Below, piece by piece: positions 1-11,263 of a stretch of 64,000 nucleotides of DNA; position 1 is the first letter of the stretch, and each line of letters begins with the position of its first letter. The stretch is from Dermacentor variabilis. Lineage: Eukaryota; Arthropoda; Arachnida; Ixodida; Ixodidae. The notes under the pieces were generated by a model that was not told the DNA's origin, searched no databases, and saw nothing but the letters and a program-made list of their open reading frames with translations. The stretch lies in the NCBI RefSeq assembly GCF_050947875.1, contig NC_134572.1, positions 154,153,105-154,217,104 of the forward strand, given 5' to 3'. A program made the translations under genes and the position numbers.

Positions 1-560
1 CGCCGCCATGATTTCCATCCAGGCCGTGCAAATAAGTAAGGGGAAGCTGACCAATCGCAGATGCCTGCGGAATCCTCTTCAACCGGTTGTCTATTTTCAC
101 TGCGCTGACTCGGCCCCATTGAACCCTTCTCCATTTGAACGCGCTCCTCGCCTCTTCTCAGCCAATTTGATAAGAAAAACCGCTCAATGCAGGCAATGAT
201 ATTCGTTGTGAAAGCAAACAAAAGGGACCTAAAACGAGGAGAACGATAAACTGGGCTGTTCAGACAACGCTGCTGGTCACTGCCCGATGCGTGCCTTGGC
301 GTTTGCCTAAATTGGATGCGAGGAGACTGGAATAAAAACAGATTGGAGTAGCTTTGCGTTATATGGCCCTTGGTTGCTTTTCTGATGAAAGGGCAAAGTT
401 TCTCAATTTCCGCTTTTTTCAGGTTGAGATAGATGGTACCATGCGTCGTTATTCGACTGAGTACAATTAGTTGCATGATTTGGCGAGTGTCTTGCTCTTT
501 AAGGCTCTGAAGCATCATAGTAACCCACTTGATGAGGAACATGACTAGCACGAGCGAGAC
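1..560. other. No recognisable gene
   Basis: I see no transposon domain, RNA gene or convincing exon here. A 63-codon open frame at 8-199 on the + strand has no recognisable motif and is of a length expected by chance. Confidence 0.5.
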
Positions 561-654
561 CTGAAGTTTGGGAACCGTAGCGCCGCCCAATCTATATATA
601 TGAACGACAAGGGCGAGAACACGTACCGACTTCACTTTAGGTATATCTACCCAT

Positions 655-905
655 TTAGGGTGTTGGGAGCTCGGTTCGGTGGACGGAAGCAATACACGTT
701 CTGACAGCTTCAGAACAGAGAGTCTTTACTCAAATGTAAACGTATGTTTGCCGAGTGGCAGTGGTCGCAACCAATTTGGGCTGCCGCTTCCATGAAAGAG
801 CAGGGGAAACGACTGACTGTATTTCCGGAGCAAGGGGCGATGAACCACACGGCGACGACAAGGAAGTGACGGACGGTCGCTGTAGCGACCCCCCCCCCCG
901 CCCCT
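655..905. repeat. LTR-like dispersed repeat, copy A
   Basis: This stretch is clearly related to 4146-4345. Both contain, in the same order, a GCTCGGTT block, a CAATACACGTT/GAATACGTTTT block, a TGTTTGCCGAGTGGCAGTG-like block and a GTTGGGC/TTTGGGC..GCCGCTTC block. A TATA-rich stretch lies upstream at 593-603. The two copies lie on either side of a gypsy pol remnant and a LINE fragment, so they may be LTR or leader pieces of one gypsy family. The LTR identity is inference; the similarity is seen. Confidence 0.45.
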
Positions 906-1338
906 TAGTATGTCAGAGGCTTAGGTGTGAATGACGGAGCGAATGAAGAGGTAATGTACAATATAGGCCGGTTTAATGCGGTACCACGAGACTGTTTCTT
1001 CTTTGCCGCGAACGACAATCTTCAAAGCTTTCTCTGCACGTGGAACCACACAAAAGAGCCCTTCATAGGAAGCAGTCAATTATGACTTGATAGAGTCGCG
1101 TCACAGAAAGAAGTCGTCGGTTTTGCCCATTGTCGGGAAACTAAACAAAGGCTTTCTGCGTGCGATACGGGGATGGGGGGGGGGGGAGTGTAGGTCGACG
1201 CTGGTCGCGTAGTAACGTAGCCTCTCCAAGTTATGCGTGGCCGCTGCCGCAGAGCCTTGCTGGGTGCCGAAAAATGGCCTAGAATGCGGACCAGTGGAGC
1301 ATTTCGGCTGCGCTGACTCGGAGTTCATCCTTGATTGT

Positions 1339-2765
1339 TTACAGCGCCAGTAGTACGAGGTGCAGCCTTTCCAGCCAATGCTGTGTGTCGAGTGTGGCGG
1401 TCAATGACGCCACCAGTTGGCGGTGGAGACGCTCAATCATGCCGCTTCTCTGTGGTTTGTAAGCCGTGATGTTATGAAGGCGCCTGCCGAACGGCCACGC
1501 AAGGGCAAAAAAAAGCGAGCTTTGTAATTGTCGGCCTCGGCCAGCAGTTAAGCGCAAAGGCCAACTCTACAGCGACATCCACATAGCAATAAGTGTTTCG
1601 GCCACTGTTTCCGCCATGATTTCTTGTAGAGGCGTCGCTTCAGGCCAGCTTGAGTACCGGTCCACACGCGTGAAAATTTGACTGAAACCGTTACAGAGCC
1701 GCAGAGGCCCAACCAAGTCTCAATGCACGTGATCGAAACGGCTCTCTTGTGTTTCGAATTGGCTGCACCGTTGAACACGTGCGCCGGGTCACATTCACGG
1801 CTTGACAGGCTTCGCTGCTTCTAGCCCAGCTTCGAACACCTTTGTAGACCCCTGGCCAGACGAAGACGTCTGTGATAAGCCTCTGGGTTGCTGTGATGAC
1901 GGGATGGTTTATCCCGTGCAGTGAATCAAATATTAGCCGCCGAAACTGATGGGGCACGAACGAGTGAGGAGCTGCCTGCGATGTGTCGCACGTAACAAAC
2001 GTTGTTCTGTAGGGAAGCGGCACCTCCACAAGCTGGAGCAACGATCCTTTTTCCTGTAGTTGGCGCAGCTCAGGGCCGTTTTGATGGGCGGATGCTAGAG
2101 ATTCGAAATCTGTAGGGCCTGCAGGCACAGCGCCAATCCGGGACAGTGCGTCAGCTGCCGGATTTTCGGTCACATGAACATGACGGATGTCCGTAGAAGA
2201 TTAAGGAGATGAACGAAAGTTGATGAAGCTCACGTTCTGAGCACAAGGAAATGTCTATAAAACGAAGGTCAATGGCTTGTGGTTGGTTAGAATGTAAAAG
2301 CTACAGTCTTCAGGAAAAGAAAGCGGAAATGCTTGACATCACAATAGATGGCCGACATCTCCCTTCCTAAGGTGCTGTAGCGAGTTTCTGTAGGGTTGAG
2401 GCCCTTTGAGAAGAAGCGGAATGGCCTCCAGTCTGTGCCATCACAATGCTGCGATACTGCACGCACTGTCGGGGTTGAGGCGTGTACCAGAAAGTGAGCT
2501 CGCGCGTCGGGCAACAGATGAATCAGCAACACCGCAGTCGCCAACCGCGGTTTCGCTTCGTTGTGTTCGAGCTCCGAGGACCAGTAGCAGATAGGCATTT
2601 TTGTGGAGTAAAGACGCAGCACGTCGGTAAGCGTGTTAAGAACTTACGCACAGGAAAGTATAAAAGGCAGTCAAAATTTATGGGCTCCAGAAACTCGCGC
2701 AACTTTCCGATGGTGGTTGGAGAGGGGAACTTCTTCATTTCCCGCACCCATGATTCCAGTGCTTT
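1339..2765 (-). pseudogene. pol: Ty3/gypsy pol remnant (RT end, RNase H, integrase)
   Basis: Read on the - strand the order is the end of RT (about 2750-2640, with a KFPSPTTIGKLREFL-type segment), RNase H (2622-2287, with RYSTLGREMSAIY and KHFRFLF), the post-RNase H peptide ADALSRIG, an integrase zinc-binding domain (about 2000-1770, FDSLHGINHP then CxxxxxxRRTC) and part of the integrase core end (1557-1339, RSGMIERLHRQL). Several frame changes separate these blocks. The RNase H position normally holding the first catalytic Asp reads LVHAST, a His replacement. Gag, protease and most of RT are missing. It is a dead fragment of a gypsy-group LTR retrotransposon. Confidence 0.8.
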
Positions 2766-2844
2766 GATGCCTTAGGGTTTAATGTGATCGCTGGGAAAAT
2801 ATAGGGCTTCAACTATGCATCATCGGCTTCAACTCTGATTCAAC

Positions 2845-4100
2845 AATAGTGAACCTAAATACATCATCTATGCAGATGATACTACCATGCTTTTTTCATC
2901 GAACAACGTTGGAAGGCTGGTTTCAACTGCAAACCCTGTTCTTGAAAAAATACAGAGATGGTCACAGGGTAATGGCTTAAAAATTAACACTGAGAAAACA
3001 AAAAGCTATTTTCTTTCAACCAAAAAATAAAGGTGTGAACTTAGAGACCGACATTATAATAGGTTCTTCAAGAATTGAGCTTCATCAGTCTTCGAAGACG
3101 CTAGGTGTCTTTTTTGACAGCCATATGTTGTGTACTAATCACAACGACTTCCTTGGGGGCAAACTTGCGCAAGTCGCTGGGGCGCTCTTCAGTTTAAGAC
3201 CGCTGCCACCCAAAGTCAAACTTCTTTTGTACAACGCTCTCTTCCGGAGTCAAGTACACTACAGCTGCCTCGTGTGGAGTACGACGTCTGCTACAAACAT
3301 ATACCGGTTAATAATGCTTCAAAAAAGGCAATACGTAGCATCTGTAATGCTCCAGTAGACACTCACACTGCACCTCTATTCAAACAGTTGAATTCACTCA
3401 CACTGCATTCTCTGTTGGAGTTGAGGCTGTTACTAGCCTATCGTAAAGAAGCAAAACAAAGCCAGTCCAACATCACGTCGTTAGCACAATTAATTAGAAG
3501 CAGAACAGAATACAGTACACGGTCACCTGAAGACTGGTATGTGCCGCACCCTCGCACAAACTATGCTCTTCAAACGTTGTACCATCACTTACCACGCCTA
3601 TTAAAGACGCCTAAATGTAATACCATAGATGTCACTTCTTGTCCTGTATCGTATATATGAGGATTTCAGTGATATTTGAAGACTAATTAATGTGTTGTTT
3701 GTGACTGTTTTCTGAAGTAGACTGTCGTCACACATCTATGGTTGATAGCCTCTGTCAAATCATGTCTTATTCTTTCCCACAATGATTACTTTCTGAATGA
3801 TTCTATCGCTGCTTTTGTTGTTCTAGTGTACACTGTGGATTCGCGTAGTTCTTTATGGTTTGTGATGTTCTTTTTTCCTTCATTGCATTTCTGTTTGCTG
3901 GCATGCTGTCTAAGCCAACTTGTCATTGTTTTTTTGCTTATGTATTGTTTTGTCGGTTCTAAATCAGTGCCTGTGCCTTCTGCTGCTACCCTCAGACCGG
4001 GTTTAAGGCCCGTCAAGTTGCTGCGAGCAACTTTTTCCTTAAATCCCCCATAAATTGTACGCTTATTGAAATAAAAGCATACTTCTATTTGTATTTGTAT
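2845..4100 (+). pseudogene. LINE ORF2 3' fragment (RT palm to C-terminus and 3' UTR)
   Basis: The RT catalytic motif YADD is at 2869-2880, followed by WSQGNGLKIN, then a KTLGVFFDSHM segment and a long C-terminal region with LLYNALFRSQVHYSCLVW, as in Jockey/CR1-type LINEs. Two frameshifts, near 3001 and near 3320-3330, both fall in runs of A. After the stop at about 3658 there is an AT-rich 3' UTR with an AATAAA-like stretch near 4068. The endonuclease and the N-terminal RT are absent, a typical 5' truncation. Clade assignment within APE-type LINEs is uncertain. Confidence 0.75.
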
Positions 4101-4145
4101 AAATGCAGTTCTGGCGCTGGAGAACCAGGCCGTGTTCACTCAATC

Positions 4146-4345
4146 GCTCAAATAGCTCGGTTTGGCGGAGGCAAGGAATACGTTTTAACAGCCTGAGAAC
4201 GGGAAATTGACACGCCCTATTCAAAAGTAAAAGCCGATTTGCCGAATAGCAGTGCTGGCGCCCCAGTTGGGCAGCCGCTTCACTCCCAAAAAAGAGGAGG
4301 GGTCAATGACCCTTACAGCGAAGCAAAGGGGATTTCCCGAGCCAG
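4146..4345. repeat. LTR-like dispersed repeat, copy B
   Basis: This is the second copy of the segment at 655-905, sharing the GCTCGGTT, TTTGCCGAATAGCAGTG and AGTTGGGCAGCCGCTTC blocks. It contains TGGCGCCCC at about 4255, which could be a primer-binding-like sequence, but no partner LTR boundary can be fixed. It lies directly 3' of the LINE fragment at 2845-4100. Confidence 0.4.
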
Positions 4346-4399
4346 GGGAAATGACACCTCCTCACCCCCCCGGCGGGGACAAAGGTGTCATGGACGTTC

Positions 4400-4900
4400 G
4401 TTACATGGGTGCTACTGGGGTGGGGTTCTTCTTGCGCTGGTGGTCTGCCTCGTGGTCTCGCTTTGGGAACCGGCAATTCGGACTTTTCTGAAGCGCACTG
4501 CAAGCCGTAAGCTCTTAGGTATCTTGCGGTTCGATTGACTGCTTCTTGCATTGCGTCTAGTTGCTTGCCATTTGTAGGCGTCCTCGATCCTAGAGTGACA
4601 TCATCGGCGTATATGGCATGGTATAATTCATCTATGTCGCGTAGTTCTATTGGTAGTCCCAGCATAGCAATATTGGAATGCTGGGACGATATGACAGAGC
4701 CTTGGTGGCCCCTTGTTTGGTGTCTCAAATTCATCTGCCCGGAAATTGCTCACTCCTATGGCTTCTGTTCGGCTTATGATAAAATTGAGAATGTCGCCAA
4801 ATGTTGTTTCATCTCAGTCTGTGCTTTCCAGATTTTGAAGGCTGACTTGATGTGACAACTTGTTAAAGGCCCCTTTTATATCAGGGGCTAGGATTCAATA
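4400..4900 (-). pseudogene. LINE RT fragment
   Basis: On the - strand a QGSVIS block is followed by NIAMLGLPIELR and the RT catalytic motif YADD at 4600-4611, then RYLRAYGLQCASEKSEL. The order and spacing match RT motifs B to D of I-like LINEs such as the one at 18.9-24.3 kb, where the equivalent is QGSVLSPFLFNVAM and YADD. It is a short internal fragment; the SPxLFN part of motif B is degraded. Confidence 0.7.
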
Positions 4901-5230
4901 CTTGTGCTCGTGACGATAGTCTTGTGTAGGAACAGTGCCCATGCAAAAGCGCTAATAAACGCACACGTATGTATCCTCCAATGTGTGTTCATCTATAGCA
5001 TGATGTCAATGTCCCCTAGCTACATTATCGATCGGTGTTCTTGAGTGGTCCCATGGGGCGGACGCGTGTCGTGCGCTCGTAAAGGAGCGACGTGTCCTTC
5101 AAAAACGGTGACTGTAGCGACAGCGAGAATGGGAGTGCCGGCGGTGGGACTGCGTTAATGCCGATCGTCCCTCTGTCGATGGGCCTGGCCCGTCGTGTGT
5201 GCCGACCGGCGAAGACCCGCAACGTGCCCA

Positions 5231-5462
5231 AGACATCCACCCGGTCATAGCAATTGCTACAAAGGAAGCCCATACGGGTTCCTCGAAAGAAAAGCCTCGG
5301 AGTCGAAGAAAAATTGGACCTGATCCGGGACAACTGCGAGGCTTTTCTTTCGAGGACCCCGTATGGGTTTTCTTTGTAGCAAATGTTACATTGGGTGGAT
5401 GTCTCATTCTCCCTAAATTGATTACTTCTGTCCACCTTGCGGGTTTTCGCAGAACTATTACG
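5231..5462 (-). repeat. Foldback SINE, degenerate copy
   Basis: Two arms, 5231-5299 and 5337-5404, are imperfect reverse complements. Both contain AGCAATTGCTAC-like, CCCATACGGG-like and CTCGAAAGAAAAG blocks. The 37-nt loop keeps a decayed version of the T-arm-like segment of the copy at 61591-61904 (GATCCGGGAC). Beyond the right arm, 5405-5462 is the complement of the outer 5' segment of that same copy (GTTCTGCGRAAACCCGCAAG), so both belong to one family and this one lies on the - strand. The outer end at 5231 is truncated relative to the other copy. Confidence 0.75.
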
Positions 5463-5994
5463 ACGACCGTTGTATACTATAAATTGAATTTCAAACGCAG
5501 TTTTCTTCTGCAAGTCCTTAGGTCCGGCCGTTGAATAGCATAGAATATAATACATTTTTATTAAACATTTAAGTGCACGTCATACACATATTCAGTCTAC
5601 ATAAGCCGTGTGGCTTGTGTGCGTGACTGGGCAGTGTGGATAGAGCAGTAAAAGTAAAAAAAAATATTTATCAATTAAAATAAAAGAATAAAAAAGAAAC
5701 AATAAGAACATAACGCATATACGAAGAATAATATAAATGCTAAAACAACGCTTATACATGAATAATACGTGCAAGCAAGTGTAGGGGAACGCAGAGAATA
5801 AGAGCAAGAACCGGCTCGGCTGAATAAAAGATTGAGCTTAGAAATTTGTGGACTGAACACAAGCTCTCAAGCACGTTTCCCAGTTAGAGGGCACAGATGG
5901 GCAAGGATAATCCGTAGATTATTAAAATAAGTGGGAATACAAAAGAGCGAGTTCATCGGCCATGCCTTCTTTGTGGCTAAACATACCACAGTAC

Positions 5995-5995
<1 letters not shown>
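5463..5995. other. AT-rich sequence without a recognised gene
   Basis: The stretch is A/T rich (many A runs on the + strand between 5640 and 5740) and shows no transposon domain or exon that I recognise. Confidence 0.5.

Positions 5996-6036
<41 letters not shown>
5996..6036. repeat. (TA)n microsatellite
   Basis: About 20 TA units directly abut the 5' LTR. With the TA tract at 11266 it shows that the gypsy element inserted into a (TA)n locus, so no target-site duplication can be read. Confidence 0.95.
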
Positions 6037-6039
<3 letters not shown>

Positions 6040-6205
6040 GAAGAAGAAGAAGACGCGCCTCGCGGCACAGCCGCATCGCCAACGCGCGGCTCGTCTCGCC
6101 TCGCGCTGTTGATTGCTGGCGTCCGTTTGGACAGTGTTTCGGGCTGCTTCGCCGTTCCCGGTTGCTGTGCCTTTACATTAGGAGCCGCCAATAAACCTTT
6201 TCTCA
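6037..6205 (+). repeat. 5' LTR (169 bp)
   Basis: It starts TGTGAAGAAG and ends TTTTCTCA, nearly identical to 11100-11265. It carries a polyadenylation signal AATAAA at 6190-6195. At under 170 bp it is short for a gypsy LTR and shows no clear internal TATA box; the flanking TA tract lies just upstream. Confidence 0.93.
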
Positions 6206-6207
6206 AT

Positions 6208-6235
6208 TGGTGGAGGTGCGGGGACTCAAACCCCG
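6208..6235 (+). promoter_or_regulatory. Primer-binding site with extended tRNA complement
   Basis: Two bases after the LTR the sequence TGGTGGAGGTGCGGGGAC begins, the complement of a tRNA 3' end (CCA, discriminator A, seven acceptor bases). The match to tRNA shape continues: 6219-6235 is the complement of a perfect 5-bp T-stem around a 7-nt loop reading TTTGAGT on the tRNA strand. So about 28 nt resemble the 3' part of a tRNA rather than the usual 18. I cannot name the tRNA. Confidence 0.7.
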
Positions 6236-6280
6236 TCGCTTGAAACCCTGGAGCTGAGATCAAGAACGCTACCACCCGCC

Positions 6281-7530
6281 ATGACCGACAGCTCCTCCCA
6301 AACGGCACCGACGCCACAGTCCATCACCTGCACGGCGTTCCACGACAACGGGACCCCAAGGTCTTCAGCGGTGCAGACGACGAAGACGTAGAAGACTGGT
6401 TTGCGTCATATGAACGGGTGAGCGCACACAACAAGTGGGATGATCCAGCCAAGTTAACTCACGTCATCTTTTACCTGGCTGGTATTGCCCAACTGTGGTT
6501 TCACAACCACGAAAGTGACGTGCCCACATGGTCAGTCTTCAAGACAACCTTTCCGGAAGTGTTCGGCCGACCTGCTGTTCGCAAGCTGCGTACCGAACAG
6601 CGCTTGCGCGCCCGAGCACAGCAGACGGCGGCAACGTTCACAAGCTACATAGAAGACGTCGTGGACCTTTGTAAACGAGTCAACGCCGCAATGCCCGAAG
6701 CTGAGCGAATTCGCCATATACTGAAAGGCATCGATGACGGCGCATTCCAGATGCTCCTAGCCAGGAATCCGCGCACTGTGTCTGAAGTTGTCAGCCTGTG
6801 CCAAAGTTACGATGAGTTAAGGAAGCAACGCGCTTCGACTCGGCGTGTTGTTGGCGAGCCTTGACAACATGTACGACCCATCCTCATTCTGTCACCGGGT
6901 CAAGGACTTTGTGCGTGAGGAAGTTGCCCGCCAACTTTCTTTAGTCCCCTTCACTCAGGAGCCCACCTCCCGTCTTCCAAACTCGCTCCGCACCCTCATT
7001 TCCGAAGAGGTCGCCCAAGTTGTCCCTTCCGCACACCATCAGCCGCCTGCAGCCGCGAATCTCAAGTCTACGCGGGCAGTGCAGCCTGTCGCCACGCCTC
7101 TCACCTATGCGCAGCCAGTCCTGCCTGTGGCCGCGCCTCTTACGTACGCGCAGGCATTATGCAGGCCTCCACCGGCGTCTTTCACGACCCAGTCCCAACC
7201 GCTGCCACCGGAAGACTATGCTACATCTTGGACCGCACCGCGAGCTAATCCTTGGAGAACACCTGACAATTGACCCATCTGTTATTCTTGCTGCACTCCC
7301 GGACACATCGCCCGATATTGCCGCCGTCGTCCTCAAGCGTTCGGCGACGCCTCGCGGCCCTTCCAGTACGGCAGCCAGCCATTTCGCCAATACGCCGCTC
7401 CTTCCCCCCAACCGTATGCTCGTGCTGACATCCCAGAATTACCTTCGCGTCGCTCGCCATCCCCTCGCCGACGCTCGCTCTCCCCAATGCGTTGGCGACC
7501 CGCACCACCTGACCAGGAAAACTGAACGTC
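6281..7530 (+). pseudogene. gag: gag of the gypsy element (broken)
   Basis: An ATG at 6281 opens a short frame that shifts near 6330-6350. The main capsid-like frame then runs to a TGA at 6862 (WFHNHESDVPTWSVFKTTF, RNPRTVSEVVSLCQSYDELR are typical gypsy gag segments). A further shift near 6850 leads into a Pro/Ala-rich region ending at an in-frame TGA at 7271-7273. Directly after it, in the same frame, is a CCHC zinc knuckle (CYSCCTPGHIARYC, 7280-7321) and an Arg/Ser-rich tail. The stop before the knuckle would remove the nucleocapsid. The TGA could have come from a CGA by C-to-T change (inference). Confidence 0.85.
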
Positions 7531-7596
7531 GCAGTTCAAGAGGCAAGAACTGCGCCCCATTCGAACTGTCAAAGTCCTCGCGCCTCTCCTGCTCAC

Positions 7597-10500
7597 GTGG
7601 TCGAAATTTGTGTAGAAGGTGTTCCAGCATTCGCTCTTGTGGATACCGGCGCAGCCGTTTCTGTGATAGCCGCTAAACTGTGCCGTTCGCTGCGCAAGGT
7701 GACCACGCCGCTTTCTGGACTGTCGCTTCGTACGGCAAGCGCGCAGCACGTCACTCCGCACGCAGCCTGTACTGTGCGTGTGCTTATTCACGGCATTGTT
7801 TACATCGTCGAGTGTATTGTTCTTCCCACCTGCTCGCATGAAGTCATCCTCGGATGGGACTTCTTATCCAGTCATAATGCCGTGATCGCCTGCGCACGCG
7901 CCGAAGTTGAATTTGCCCCTTGTGACGCACCCTTGGACGAAGATTGCGACCGCCCTTCCAAACTTACCGTGCGCGAGGACACAGATATTCCACATGGCTC
8001 CTTCGCCCTCGTACCAGTCTTTTGCGATGCCATCGCTGATGCAACGGTCCTCTTCACGCCGTCCGACGTCTTCATGGGCCGTAAATCTCTCCCACTACCC
8101 TTCGCGACGCTTGACATGGCTGGCGGCTGCAGCAATATATACTTTTACAATCCCCTCTGTGCGCCTATTCCGTTGCTCGTTGGTGAATGCCTTGGCTTCG
8201 TGGAACTCCTCGACTCTTCGTCTTTGGTTGACGTCCCTGGAGACTCTTTTGACGTCGACCCCGGCCAACCATCTTCGATGTCCGCGCTTGAGGAAACGTC
8301 CAGGGTTGCGTTCTTGAATGCCATCGCCGATACCCTCACACCTGCCGAACGCGCCGACCTTCTTGATCTCCTGCACACATTTAGAAGTTCATTCGACGTT
8401 TCACAACCTCACCTGGGCCGCACGTCGGAAGTCCTGCACTACATTGACACCGGTTCACATCAGCCGTTACGTCAACGACCATATCGCGTCTCTGCCGAAG
8501 AGCGTCGTGTGATTACCACCCAAGTCGAAGATATGCTGCGCCGTGATGTTATTCAACCTTCGCACAGTCCCTGGGCATCTCCTGTCGTTCTCGTTCGCAA
8601 GAAGGACGGGTCTATTCGCTTTTGCGTCGACTACCGTCGGTTAAATAAGGTAACGCGCAAAGACGTCTATCCTTTGCCGCGCATCGATGACGCCCTCGAC
8701 AGTCTTCAGGGATCAGAATTCTTCTCGTCCCTTGACTTGCGTTCAGGGTACTGGCAGGTCCCGATGGCTGCGGCCGATCGCTAGAAAACCGCATTCATTA
8801 CGCCTGACGGCTTATATGAATTTAAGGTGATGCCTTTCGGGCTTTGTACCGCCCCTGCCACCTTTGAACGACTCATGGACAACACGCTGCGTGGCCTCAA
8901 GTGGTCTATATGTCTGTGTTACCTCGACGATGTCGTGGTTTTCTCGCCAGATTTTCCTACTCACCTGCTCCGCCTCAGACAAGTTTTGACCTGTCTAACG
9001 AACGCTGGCCTTCAACTCAACCTCAAGAAGTGCCGCTTCGCCGCGCGAGAGCTCACCATTTTAGGCCACGTTGTGTCCAACCACGGCGTTCTACCCGATC
9101 CTGCAAAACTTCGAGCAGTCGCCGAGTTTCCGAAGCCTCAGACCATCAAAGAACTTCGCAGCTTCGTGGGCCTATGCTCATATTTCCGGCGCTTTGTTCG
9201 AAATTTCGCATCGATCATGGCGCCATTGACTCAGCTTCTACGCGGTGACGCCACCCTCTCCTGCTGGTCCCCTGCATGTGACTCCGCCTTTGCTACGCTG
9301 CGTCGTCTTCTCATCTCCCCACCTATTCTTCGCCATTTCGACCCGTCAGCTGCAACTGAAGTACATACAGATGCCAGCGGGGTCGGTCTCGGCGCCGTAC
9401 TCGCCCAACGAAAGACGGGCTACCCCGAATATGTAGTCGCCTATGCGAATCGCACACTGACGAAGCCTGAGGCCAATTACAGCGTGACCGAAAAAGAGTG
9501 CTTGACTTTAGTATGGGCGCTTGGCAAGTTCCGACCATATCTGTACGGGCGCCCATTCGACTTGGTCACAGATCACCATGCGCTTTGTTGGCTCGCCGAC
9601 TTGAAAGATCCCACCGGCCGCCTAGCCCGTTGGGCACTACGCATCCAGGAGTACGATATTCGCGTCGTATACCGCAGTGGACGCATACACTCCGACGCAG
9701 ATGCCTTGTCTCGTTCACCTTTACCTCCAGACTCGGCCTGCGCAACAACTTCCGCACATTGAGTGTCATCTCTCGACATAGACTCCTTTGCAACCGCACA
9801 ACGTCGTGACCCGTGGATCGCTTCTCTTGTCGACTATCTTTCTGGACCGTCGACCATCCCTGTATCCCGAACCCTCCGACGCCAAGCAGTTCATTTTGCC
9901 ATTCGTGACCAGCTGCTGCACCGACGCAATTACAATCCTGAAGGTCGTCGGTGGCTTCTGGTGGTTCCCCGCAACTTAAGGTCTCAAATATGTGCCGCTT
10001 TCCACAACGATCCGCAGTGTGGCCATGCCGGAGTCTTCAAGACGTACGAACGAATTGGCCACCGCTACTACTGGCGCGGCATGTACAATTTTGTTCACAA
10101 GTTTGTTCGGTGCTGTCTTGACTGTCAACGCCGCAAATCGCCGCCTTTACGCCCATCTGGTGCCTTGCAGCCGCTCCCGTGCCCTGCCACACCCTTCGAT
10201 CGCGTCGGCATTGACCTATACGGCCCGCTTCCTATGACACCAGACGGCAATCGGTGGATCGTAGTTGCTATTGATCATTTGACACGCTACGCCGAAACTG
10301 CTGCTTTACCAAGTGCTACAGCGCGGGATATAGCCTCTTTCGTCCTACATCGCTTCGTGCTTCGACACGGCGCACCTCGGGAACTCCTCAGCGATCGAGG
10401 TCGCGCCTTCCTCTCCGAAGTTGTCGAATGTTTGCTTTCGGAATGCCATATTATTCATCGGACAAGCACGGCATACCATCCACAGATTAACGGGCTCACA

Positions 10501-11064
10501 GAGCGATTTAACCGCACACTTGGTGATATGCTCTCTATGTACGTGGCATCTGATCATGGTAACTGGGACCGCATCCTTCCATTCGTCACGTTCGCGTACA
10601 ACACCGCGATCCAGGCCACTACGGGATTTTCACCTTTCTTCCTCCTGTATGGCCGCGAGCCTACGCATACCATCGACACGCTCCTTCCATACCGTCCTGA
10701 CGCCTCCGAGTGTCTACCTGTTTCAGAAGTCGCCCGACAAGCTGAAGAATGCCGCCAGCTAGCGCGCTCCTTTACGGCAGAGCAACAGCAGCGCCAGAAA
10801 GAAAACCGCATCGACACGCATCCCAACACGACCTACGCTCCAGGTGTTCTTGTGTGGTTGTCGGTCCCTTTCCAAACGCCGGGGCTTTCCTCGAAACTCG
10901 TCCCAAAATTCGAAGGGCCTTACCGAGTCTTGGAGCAAACATCCCCGGTGAATTTTCTCATTGAGCCCCTGTCACCACCTGAAGACTTGCGCCGGCGTGG
11001 ACGTGACATTGTCCACGTCTCGCGTCTAAAGCCCTACCACGACCCTCTGCCTCCCGATTCTTAA
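7597..11064 (+). pseudogene. pol: pol of the gypsy element with two in-frame stops
   Basis: One reading frame carries a retroviral-type aspartic protease (LVDTGA near residue 16), RT (VRKKDGSIRFCVDYRRLN; catalytic YLDD at 8920-8931), RNase H ([22 protein letters not shown]), an integrase zinc-binding domain (HxxxxxxxH and CCLDC), the integrase D,D,E core ([28 protein letters not shown]) and a C-terminal GPY/F module (FEGPYRV). A TAG at 8782-8784 lies between RT motifs and a TGA at 9760-9762 lies between RNase H and integrase; the frame is otherwise continuous. The order PR-RT-RH-IN defines Ty3/gypsy. No ATG opens the frame; it probably follows gag by frameshift or readthrough. Confidence 0.93.
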
Positions 11065-11088
11065 GGTGCCAGGATGGCTCTTTTTGTC

Positions 11089-11099
11089 CGGGGGGAGAT
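11089..11099 (+). promoter_or_regulatory. Polypurine tract
   Basis: A GGGGGGAGA run directly precedes the 3' LTR, the expected position for the plus-strand primer of reverse transcription. Confidence 0.8.
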
Positions 11100-11263
11100 T
11101 GTGAAGAAGAAGACGCGCCTCGCGGCACAGCCGCATCGCCAACGCGCGGCTCGTCTCGCCTCGCGCTGTTGATTGCTGGCGTCCGTTTGGACAGTGTTTC
11201 GGGCTGCTTCGCCGTTCCCGGTTGCTGTGCCTTTACATTAGGTGCCGCCAATAAACCTTTTCT

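Noticed and set aside
4239..4538. Overlapping + strand frames of 79-99 codons
   Set aside because: They lie antisense to a LINE RT fragment or in the LTR-like repeat and have no domain of their own.
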